Assembly (NCBI GenBank): GCA_012932865.1
Contig: SAXG01000006.1
Span: 248,001-312,000 of the forward strand
From: Amylostereum areolatum
Lineage: Eukaryota; Basidiomycota; Agaricomycetes; Russulales; Stereaceae
DNA length: 64,000 nt
Direction of reading: 5' to 3'
Position numbers and translations under genes: made by a program. The notes under the pieces were generated by a model, which was not told the DNA's origin, did not search any database, and saw only the letters and a program-made list of their open reading frames with translations. Positions 43,820 through 54,000 of the stretch are shown piece by piece (position 1 is the stretch's first letter; each line of letters begins with the position of its first letter).

Positions 43820-44621
43820 CTAGAACGAGCTCTCCTCTACACTAGCTCACCTTACAGTTTGGTGCAGAGCGTCAAACGAAACACCCACCACGGAGTCAGC
43901 AGAACAAACCGCTGAAAGAAGACCATCAGATTTTGAGATTTCTCGACTCCAATCAAACTGCAGTCGAGAATTCCCCAACGGAAACGAAGATCATCACTGG
44001 ACATTTGATCCCTATAATCTCGTTTTTTACCACAACGGAGCCCTCATCGCAAAAGAAAGCAAAGGGACATACATATACCAGTGGAACCCACCCATATACA
44101 GATATAACCTTCCCCCAGCAGCAGAATACCACAAGGATAGATCCAAAAGAGAAAAAGAAGACGGAAGCTACAACAACTCACATTGGAAGCACCCAGATTA
44201 TTCAAGACCTCATATTGGGCCCCTCTCATCAGAAGAACTCTGGAAACACCCGGACGCACAGAAAGTCGAAGAGAAGCCTTACACCGGGAATATTAAGGAC
44301 TACTGGGAATTTGATCCAGATACCGACACAGCCGATACGACAACCGAACCACAGAACCCTCAAACTGAACCCCAGCATCCTCAAGAATCCGCAACAGCAG
44401 CACCGCCTCCAGAGGAAACCGCACCAGAACTTAAGAGAACTATATCAAGCCTCCGAATTAAGTCCGATTCCGGAGGAAGTCGAGAACGCAGCCCATCGAG
44501 CGCAGCAGAAACGGAAGAACATACAGAGAACCCAACAAGATCCCAATCACCTGACGACATCTTCGGAACCACAAGAGGAAGAAAAGGAAATCTATTCGGA
44601 AAACCCGAGAACATCGCATCA
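43820..44621 (+). other. Family B ATG-free leader, open in the gag frame (N-extended Gag)
   Basis: From 43824 to the gag ATG at 44622 the gag frame is open for 266 codons without any ATG. No ATG occurs in any sense frame from the TATA box (~43545) to 44622, while the antisense strand has about 16. The encoded sequence looks protein-like: NCSREFPNGNEDHHWTFDPY, NGALIAKESKGTYIYQWNPP, WKHPDYSRPHIGPLSSEELW, then an acidic TDTADTTTEPQNPQTEP tract. B1-head keeps the same frame with mostly conservative differences. Most likely translated from a non-AUG codon as an N-terminal extension of Gag. Confidence 0.6.
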
Positions 44622-45941
44622 ATGGGAGACACCGCCACCTCGATGCCCAACCCCGCCACCGCACTTGGCAATGTCCCCCCTGGAGAGACTAATGTACCGC
44701 GCCAGACGCCTGCAACTCCAACACCAGCCGATCCCGCAAAACCGAGACATGAGACTCGATTCTCCCTAGGACTTGGCATGGTCGATCCAGTAGGATGGAG
44801 AACGCTATCACCACCATCACCATCACTCTCCGACCGATCAATAGATAACAAGAAAGGAAAAGAAGTCAGAGACTACGTCTTCGGAAGAGGAGCGACCGCG
44901 GATCTTCCGAAAGAATCAAAGCACCCACCAGGGAATTCCCCACCAGGAGGAACAGGAACAATCGGATCAAAACCCGATGATAAAGACAAAGGATTCAAAC
45001 TAAATGCACTAGGAGTATACGACGGAAGAGACCGGGCAAAGGCAGCAAAGTTCATAGAACAATGCGTACTTCGCTTCATAGCATTTCCCAACGCGTATGT
45101 GGCCAACATGCGTAAGATAACCTTCGTACTCTCGCATCTCACCGATGGACCGGCCCTCCACTGGGCGTCCCTTTTAATAAGCAAGATCGACAAGATACGA
45201 GATCGTGGTCTAGATCCAGAAGTATACCTTCCATGGACGGCATTCCGCGACTACTTCTTAGAAACCTTCGGAGAAATAGACCCAGGAAGAGATGCTAGAT
45301 TCAATATACAGCGCCTAGAGCAAGGCACCATGGAAACCAAAGATTATATTACAATCTTCAGGGACTACGCCATGGAAGCTGGTTACGATCATAAAGCACT
45401 GATCGACCAATTCAAGAGAGGACTGCGCAATGATATCGTGGTCGAGATTCTCAAGAGAGACCACATCTCGAACGATATTGACGAATGGTATGAACTCGCA
45501 TTGCGCATTGATAATAACTGGTGAGAAGCTCAAGCATTCCAACGGCATTATACAAGACCAATGAACCCGACAAGTGATCTCACACTCCTGTACAAGAAAC
45601 CACAGACGTACGTTCCATTCCAAAGAGGAAACAGAAATAAAGGAAACATTACCACCACCAGAGTCGCTCAAACAGGAAACAACGGCCGAAACTTCAGACG
45701 CCTTACCCCGCAAGAACGTACCGAACTCCAGAAATCAGGATCATGCTTCTACTGCCGGAAGCCAGGACACATCTCCAGGAACTGCCCAGAGAAACGTACC
45801 CAAACAACGATCAATGCACGAACAGCGAATCTAACATCGGAAGAATCCCCGATTGATCAGATCACCAAGCTTGTGAACAAGATGGACAGCGAAACGTTTG
45901 CACGCACTGCCAACATGTTCAAAGACAATCAGGGTTTTTGA
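44622..45941 (+). pseudogene. gag: B4 Gag (one TGA stop)
   Basis: ATG 44622 (MGDTATSMPNPATALG...). Gag capsid domain around 45000-45520 (FIEQCVLRFIAFPNAYVANM; LPWTAFRDYFLETFGEIDPG; FKRGLRNDIVVEILKRDH). TGA at 45522 after DNNW, probably from CGA. The same frame continues to knuckle CFYCRKPGHISRNC (~45745) and the C-terminus FKDNQGF-stop. About 440 codons in all. Unless the TGA is suppressed, this copy cannot make full Gag. Confidence 0.85.
45932..45938 (+). promoter_or_regulatory. -1 frameshift site at the family B gag stop
   Basis: CAG GGT TTT TGA: heptamer G GGT TTT is a textbook X XXY YYZ slip sequence, immediately followed by the stop. Pol is in the -1 frame from TTG AAT CGT (45938). Confidence 0.72.
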
Positions 45942-48900
45942 ATCGTCCTTCAAACGCGGCTGTTGAAAGGACACAGACAATGAACTTTTCGAATCAATCT
46001 CCTGTGCAGGAAACAGAAGATGACGTAAATAGAACAGTGTATATAAGGTCATACCAAGACGGAGCAACACACGCTCCATCAATTCATATACCTGTTATGT
46101 TTCATGGAAAGTTCCGTAAAGCCGCAGCAAAAGCGCTACTAGATAGCGGAGCGAGCAGCACCCTGATCCACCCAGATTTCGTACGAAAACACAAGATGAA
46201 TCTGATCCAACTTAAGAAACCGATACCAATATACAACGTCGACGGATCTCGGAACACTCTGGGAGAAATCAAACAGAAGGTACACCTTCCGATGACAATG
46301 ACAGGGATCAACGGAGAAATTCACCGCGAAACCCTAGGATTATTCGTCACGGCCCTGGGAGGAGACGAAGTAATCTTAGGAACCCCTTGGCTCAAGAAAC
46401 ATAATCCTAGTATCGATTGGAGAAAGAGACAGATTACACTACAAACGTGTCCAGGTACGTGCTCCACTACGAGTAAAACAATGACCGTCCAAGGGAAGGA
46501 CGAACCCTTTCTACAATCATTCGAAGAACAAAAGGCAAACCATCGCACAACGATGGAAGAACAAGAAGATCCTGAATTTGATTCCAATCTCGTCGAGATC
46601 AAGACGATCAGAACATTCTATGGGAAAGCTAACATAGAAACAATACCAGTTGCAGAAGAAATGAACGAAACTAGTACCTGGATAACGGCAAGAGCAACTA
46701 AGGCGCAAGAACTCGCAGAAAGAGCGGCCCTAGGAGAGAAGAAGAAGACACTCGATGAGATGATTCCACCCAGCTACAAACAATATCAGAAAGTATTCGA
46801 AAAGAAGGCGTCGGAACGCTTTCCAATCAGTAGAGCTTGGGATCACGTGATAGATCTAACTGAAGGATGGAAACCTCGGAATTGTAAACTGTACCCAATG
46901 ACGGTACCAGAACGAAAAGAACTTGATACATTTGTAGACGAACACCTACGAAAGGGATACATCCGAGAATCAAAATCAGAAATATCATCACCCTTCTTTT
47001 TTATCAAGAAGAAAGATGGATCTCTTCGACCAGTACAGGACTATCGCTATCTCAACTCCATCACAGTAAAAAACGAATACCCGATCCCTCTCATCTCGGA
47101 TCTCATCGACAAATTAAAAGGCGCCAAGATCTTCTCCAAACTCGATCTCCGATGGGGATACAACAATGTTCGAATCAAAGAAGGAGATCAATGGAAAGCT
47201 GCGTTCAAAACAAACAGGGGTCTATTCGAACCAATGGTAATGTTCTTCGGACTAACCAACTCACCCGCGACGTTCCAAGCAATGATGAACGCACTGTTCA
47301 AGGAATTAATAGACACAGGAAAGGTAGTGGTATACATGGACGACATATTGATATTCACGGAAACACTCGACGAACATAGAAGACTGATGAGAGAAGCCCT
47401 TCAAATTCTGGAACGAAACGATCTGTTCCTGAAACCGGAAAAGTGCTTCTTCGAACAATCATCAATCGAGTACCTAGGCGTGATAATCACGCATAACAAG
47501 GTACAGATGGACCCGATTAAGGTTCAAGGACTATCCGAATGGCCTACACCGAGGAAGGTAAAAGAAGTTCAATCATTCCTCGGATTTGGAAACTTCTATC
47601 GACGTTTCATCAGAGACTATTCTAAGATTGCAAGACCACTATTCCAACTCACGAAGAAGGACCATGATTGGAACTGGACGACCGAATGTGAAAATACTTT
47701 CAACAGGTTGAAACACGAGTTCACGTGGTCCCCAGTCTTGATCATGCCCGACGAAAACAAACCGTTCCGCATAGAAAGCGACGCCTCCGCCTTCGCGTAC
47801 GGAGCTATCCTATCACAACCGGATGAAACCGGAAGATGGCATCCGGTCGCATACCTATCCAAATCGTTATCACCAGCGGAACAGAATTACGAAATATACG
47901 ACAAGGAACTCTTGGGAGTGGTAAAAGCCCTAGAACACTGGCGACACTATCTAGAAGGAGCGAACTACAAGATCGAAATCTGGACAGACCACAAAAATCT
48001 GGAATATTTTACAACAGCCCAGAAGCTCAATCGACGACAAGCACGATGGAGCTTGTACCTATCCCGCTTCGACTACACCCTGGTGCACAAACCAGGAAGT
48101 ACAAATAAAGCAGACGGACTTTCTAGAAGATCAGATCATAAAGAAGACATTCCAGACAACGACGAACGAATCCTACTCCACCCTTCAATATTCAAGGCTA
48201 GAGCCACTGGAAGGGGAACAGTCGAAGCGATCAGAGATAAAGAACTTCTCAGAGAACTAAGGAACTTCTCGCACCTAGATGATGAGGTTTGGACAGCGCT
48301 AGATACGATCAAAAAATCAGGACCACGTACCCTTGCAAAAGGAATCAAAGATTGGAACTTCGAGAACGATCTGATCATCAGAAAAGGGAAGATCTACGTA
48401 CCACAGAATCTCGAACTGTGACGCATGATCCTAAAATCGCATCATGATCTCCAGACGATTGGACATCCAGGAGAAATGAAAACCCTAGAACTGGTACAAA
48501 GAAACTTTTGGTGGCCAAAGATGATTTCCTTCGTAAAAGGCTATGTCCAAGGATGTCCCGTATGCCAGTCAACAAAGAATGTCACGCATCCGGCAAAACA
48601 TCCATTACAACCTACGGAAATACCAGAACGACCATGGGAAACGATCACATCAGACTTCATCACAGATCTTCCGATCTCCAATGGATTTGATTCGATCAAC
48701 GTAGTCATCGACAGGTTCACCAAAACCGCAGTATTCACACCGTGCCTAAAGACGATCAATGCAGAAGAAACGGCCGATCTTCTGATCGACAACGTCTACA
48801 GACGATTCGGCCTATGGAAAAGAATGATATCAGATAGGGGTCCTCAATTCGCATCCAAAGTATTCCAGTTGATTTGTGAAAGCCTCGGAATTGTCTCGCC

Positions 48901-49828
48901 ACTCAGTACAGTGTATCATCCCCAAACAGATGGCAAGGCAGAAAGAGTAAATCAAGAATTAGAACAATATCTTCGGGCGTTTTGCAATGGAGATCAAACG
49001 AATTGGGCAAAACTTTTACCAAAAGCAGAATTCGCACACAATATACGACAACATTCAGCCACAAAAACTTCCCCATTTGAACTCCTACACGGATACCAAC
49101 CGGTGTTTAACCCGACAATACCAACCGATCCACGGATACCAACGGCCGAAGAAAGAATAAAGAACTTTAAGAATGCATGGGACAACGCGGAAGCAAGCCT
49201 AGAAATAGCGGCTAAACTGATGAAAATGCAGCATGACCAAACCTTCACGCTAAGAGATCAACTCAAACAGGGCGACCAAGTATGGTTAGACGGAAAAAAC
49301 CTTAACACGGTATACCCGAAAACCAAGCTAGCACCAAAACGATTCGGCCCGTTCAAAATTGAAAAGGTTATAGGACCGGTAACCTATCGCCTAGAACTAC
49401 CGACGAAGTGGAAAATACACCCGGTATTCCACGCAGCACTATTGATTCCGTTCAAAGAAACAGAACAATATGGCGAAGCTTACGAAAAACCGCCTCCGGA
49501 ACTAGTAAACGATGAAGAACTCTATGAACTAGAAACGATAATAGCCTCAAAATTAGACAAACGGTATTCCGAACCGTTACATTACTTCATAAAATGGAAA
49601 GGATACCCAGACTCCGGTAACACATGGGAACCAGCATCTAATCTCGAAGGATCAAAAGCTGCGATCGCAGAGTTCCACCGGAATAACCCCAAGGCACCGA
49701 AGTTGCCACCACAGCCAATCAGAGATACCAACACAGAAGCCACTGATCGTGACGAAACCGACGCAACACAGCAAGAACGAAGACCAACGAGACGAAAGAA
49801 ACGCAAGACGAAAGTAAGACATCGGTGA
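45938..49828 (+). pseudogene. pol: B4 Pol polyprotein, one TGA stop, otherwise complete
   Basis: ~1,296 codons. Protease DSGAS at residues ~69-73, RT ([24 protein letters not shown] at 466-469), RNase H (FRIESDASAFAYGAILSQ). Then TGA at 48419 (CGA in B2), integrase finger (HHDLQTIGHPGEMKTLE...CPVCQSTKN), DDE core (TSDFITDLP; SDRGPQFAS; TDGKAERVNQE), GPF module and chromodomain (GYPDSGNTWEPASNLEG). Ends at 49828 in a basic RRKKRKTKVRHR tail. The stop separates PR-RT-RH from integrase. Confidence 0.88.
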
Positions 49829-49861
49829 GACTCAACACCATTCAGGCGAATGCACTGCCAA

Positions 49862-49878
49862 CAAGGGGGGGATAAAAA
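49862..49878 (+). promoter_or_regulatory. Internal polypurine tract and small inverted repeat after pol
   Basis: CAAGGGGGGGATAAAAA followed by AACCCTACGGGTT. Conserved in position with 5127-5143 in B1-tail; the stem differs at one base. It lies between the pol stop and ORF-c. Confidence 0.35.
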
Positions 49879-49907
49879 CCCTACGGGTTCAACAAGACAG
49901 ATCACCA

Positions 49908-50162
49908 ATGTCCACCACCCCAAACGCAGCCAACACTTCCTCTACCAATCCAATCGTCTCACCCAGCAATGTCGACCGCCTCCGTCTCATCTGCAACAAA
50001 GTACACCACACTCAACAGGAACGCGCCCTCTGCGGAGACTGCTTCATCACCCGATCGGCAGCAATCCTCGCAATTAAGTCAGTACCTCCTCCGTCTAGGT
50101 CAGGACCAGACGGAAGAACAGGAGGTAAGCCGATTAGAAGCACACAAAGGAACCCAAACTAA
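49908..50162 (+). CDS. B4 ORF-c, 84 aa
   Basis: First ATG after pol. Same protein as 4831-5097, with one cysteine of the first CxxC lost (RLICNKVHH...ALCGDC) and a 4-residue deletion in the Arg-rich tail. Overlaps ORF-b from 49969. Confidence 0.5.
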   Translation: MSTTPNAANTSSTNPIVSPSNVDRLRLICNKVHHTQQERALCGDCFITRSAAILAIKSVPPPSRSGPDGRTGGKPIRSTQRNPN

Positions 50163-50616
50163 AGCACCCGAATTTCTCACAGGTGCTAATGCAATCCCCG
50201 TGGCCCGGAGCGACGGAAGCCCAAACACCCGATTCCCCGATACTAGAAAGCCAGATAGCCCGCATGATAGCCGGAGTAGCGATCGAACAGGCCAGAGAGC
50301 GGATCGACGACCTCAAGAGGGAGTCAGCCGACGTCCAGAACATCTTACAAGATCACATCAAGATGCTCAACGGAGAACTCCTCCAATTAGACTCGAGGTA
50401 CCTAACGCTCTCGACCGAGATGGAAGAACGGGAAGTCAAACTACTTCGACGATTCCGGAAGCTAGCGCAGCGGCTGTACTCAACGTCGCAGAGCTCCGAA
50501 GATTTCTCACCGAAGTCGGACACAGGGTCAACTGGCTCAATTGGGAAAGACACACCTTCCGTGCCGCCTACGAAGGAGAAATCCTCCGAAGGCGAATGGA
50601 AACTACCAGAGTTCCC

Positions 50617-51073
50617 TGTCAGCAACGACTAGTGCGACAGCACCAAGTTACGACAAAGCTGACAGAGGAAGAGGACGACAGAGGGGAGCCGATCAGACAC
50701 GGCGACAGACAAGGGAAAGCAAGCAAAGTCGGTAGAATTGACTAGCTCGAGATAAGGAATATGTACAGCGAGAGCGAGCCTTATATACACAAGAGGAGAG
50801 AGACTTAGGTAAGCAACCAATACACGGCGATCAGTAAGCAGACCAAGTATAAGTAAGCAGTCGTATGTAAAAGAGCACAGCATGAGTCAGTATCGTACAG
50901 CATGAGTCAAGAGAAAGGAGTCAGACCCGGACCGAGATGAGTCACGTGGGTCCGGGCGGGATATAGATGAGCCGGGTCCGGGCCAAGGTGGAGCCGGACC
51001 GGTGATAAGTCGATAAGTCCTAAAGCGTGTAACCGATGTAAAGTAAAAAGAAAATTATAGACCGTTCATGACA
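50617..51073 (-). repeat. Family A 3' LTR of A4 (short form)
   Basis: 457 bp, TGTCATGAACGG...GTCGTTGCTGACA. Compared with the 5' LTR of the same element it lacks ~153 bp of U5 between CTGA repeats, including the TACTGTAG motif. Confidence 0.85.
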
Positions 51074-54000
51074 TCACCCCTTCCTTAGATTCGACGTCCT
51101 CGTCGTAATCAGATCCAGTTTCTTCCTCCGACAGGAGTTTCCAACGATTAAGGCGTGCAGGCTTCGGGGCACCCGGATGTTCACGGTGGAAGTCGTCAAT
51201 GCGTTTCTTGGCATTCTGGAGATTGGTGAGAGGCTCCCAAGTATTGTCATTGTCTGGGTAGCCTTTCCATTTGACGAGGTACTTGAAGCCGCGACCAACC
51301 TTCTTGGAGTCTATAATCTTTTCGACCTCATAGACTTCCTCTCCTTGGACTAACTCTGGCGGTGGAGGTGTAGGTGCTTTCTGATTGTCAAAGGCGGGAC
51401 CGTTGTGTGGAGATAGGAGGGACTCGTTGAAGACCGGATGTTTTCGTGACCAGGATGTAGGGAGGCGAAGCTTGTAAGCCGATGCTCCGACTTTTTCCAG
51501 GATTTCGAAAGGACCAAAGCGCTTGTCATCTAGCTTTTGCATAGGACGTGCCGTTTTGATTACGGTTTGGCCATCTCTGGTCTTGGCTTCCAGCCAGACG
51601 AAGTCGCCAATTTTGTAATCTATTGGTTCGTCCTTCTTGCGATCGTAAAAGCGCTTTTGATCGTCCTGTGCTGCCTTTAGCGCAGAGCGGGCTTCCTCAT
51701 AGATGTCTCGCATGCGTTGTGCAAACTCGTTCGCCGATGGGTTGTCTGTCTCACGTCGAGGGTTTGTCCCCAGGTAGAGTTCCCGACCATAGTTGGCAAA
51801 GTTGGGAGACATCCCAATCGAACTATGGACCATGTTGTTGAGTGCAGTCATGGCAAGTGGGAGGTAACGTGTCCAAGTGTCCTGTCGTTGATTGACGAAG
51901 ATGCGAAGGTAGTTTTCCATGGTCATGTTGGAGCGTTCGGTCTGTCCGTCCGTCTGAGGGTGATACGCCGTGGACGGGTTCCCTTCAATGCCTAACAGTT
52001 GGAACAATGCTGTGGTGAATTTGGAGACAAACACGCTGCCGCGGTCACTGACGATCTTTCTAGGAATTCCATGATGGGGGACCACCTCGCGTAGGTACTC
52101 GAAGGCGAGTTCGTCCTCCGTTAGGTCTTTGGTCGTGGCCCAGAATACAACCTGCTTGGTACCCATGCAGTTCACATTGCAGATGGCGTCTTTTCCATCC
52201 GAGACTGGGAGCGGCATGACAAAGTCGATGGATACATGCTCCCAAGGCGCTTGTGGCGGGTCATGTGGGTGGAGTGGAGCGGCAATGCGATCATGTCTAA
52301 TCTTGGTACGTTGGCAGGTCTCACATCCTTCAACATATTTCCGGACATCGTCTCTAATGGCAGGCCACCAGTAGTTGCGCGTGATGAGCTCATGGGTCTT
52401 GTATCGTCCTGGGTGACCGACAAGCGGGCCGTCATGATGAGCTTGGATGATGTCTGCACGGAGTCCTTTGTCTCTTGGGACATAGAGTCTGTGTTGCCAG
52501 GTGATCGTTCCATCTGCGTGTTCCAGCCATCCCTTCACTTTGAGTGCTAAGGCGCGTTCTACTGCATGGTCTCGGAGTAAGGTAGCCTCCTGAATCCGCT
52601 CAATGAAGACATTGTCAGGTCCATTGGTTATAATTCCTGCATGGTTGAGGGCGCGAAAGAGTTCTGGTTTCAGGAGGACAATGTTTTCATTGTCTTTCTC
52701 CCCCTTCTCAAGGCCCGCTAGTCGGGAAATAGCATCGGGTTTACCCATTGTTTTGCCAGGCTTGTGGAGTAGCGTACAATGATACTCTTGTAGCTCCGTT
52801 AACCATCGTGCTTGTCTCCGATTTAGCTTCTGCGCCTTGCGGAAGTACGTGAGATTGCGATGATCCGACCAGATTTCAAACTCCTGTCGTGCCCCCATGA
52901 GGTATTGTCTCCATTCCTCTAGCGCCGTCATGATAGCCAGTAATTCCTTGTCATAAATCTCATAGTTCCTCTCAGCTTCGCTGAGGGACTTTGAGAGGAA
53001 GGCGACCGGGTGCCATTTGCCATTGTCCTGTTGTTGCGAAAGTACCGCGCCCGTGGCATAGTCAGAGGAGTCCGCCTCGACACGGAACTGTCCATCGTCT
53101 GTAGGGATTGCTAGAACTGGCTGCGATGTTATACGTCGCTTGAGTTCCTCAAAAGCCTCCTGCTGTGGGGTGTCCCAGACCCATTCCGTCTTCCCAGTGA
53201 GTTTAGTCATTGGGTGAGCAATGCCACTGAAGTCCTTGATAAAGCGACGGTAGAAGTTGCAAAAGCCCAAAAATGATTGAAGTTGTTTCTTCGTTTTGGG
53301 GGCTGGCCAATTGGTGATTGCCGCGACCTTTGCTGGATCCATGCGAACCCTTCCTCCGCCGACAATCATGCCCAGGTATTCGATTTCTGCCTTCTCAAAC
53401 TCGCACTTTTCTGGCTTCAGATAGAGTTTGTTTTCTCGCAGGATCCGAAGGACCTCCTTGACTATTCGACGATGTTCTTCTAGCGTATGTGTGAAGATGA
53501 GGATGTCGTCCAAATAGACGACCACGACTCCTTGGTGGATCAAGTCTTTGAACAGGTCATTCATCATGGCTTGGAACGTAGACGGGGAGTTGGTGAGTCC
53601 AAAGAACATGACCGTAGGCTCGTAGAGACCTTTGTTCGTGCGGAATGCAGCTTTCCACTCGTCCCCTTCTTTAATCCGAACATTGTTGTACCCCCATCGG
53701 ACATCGAGCTTGGTAAAGTGCCGTGCTCCTTTAAGTTTGTCAACCAACTCTTGGATGAGCGGGAGCGGGTAACGGTTCTTTATTGTCATCTCATTGAGCT
53801 TTCGATAGTCCTGCACAGGACGTAGCGAGCCGTCTTTTTTCTTGATGAAGAAGAATGGGGAGGCCATGGGTGATTTGGACGGTTGGATCCGGCCAGATCT
53901 CAGGTTCTCTTCCAGAAAGGCGTCCAGTTGCTTCTGCTCGTCCAATGTGAGGGGGTAAACTTTGCAATCAACCGGTTTGAAGTTAGGAGTGAGCTCAATG

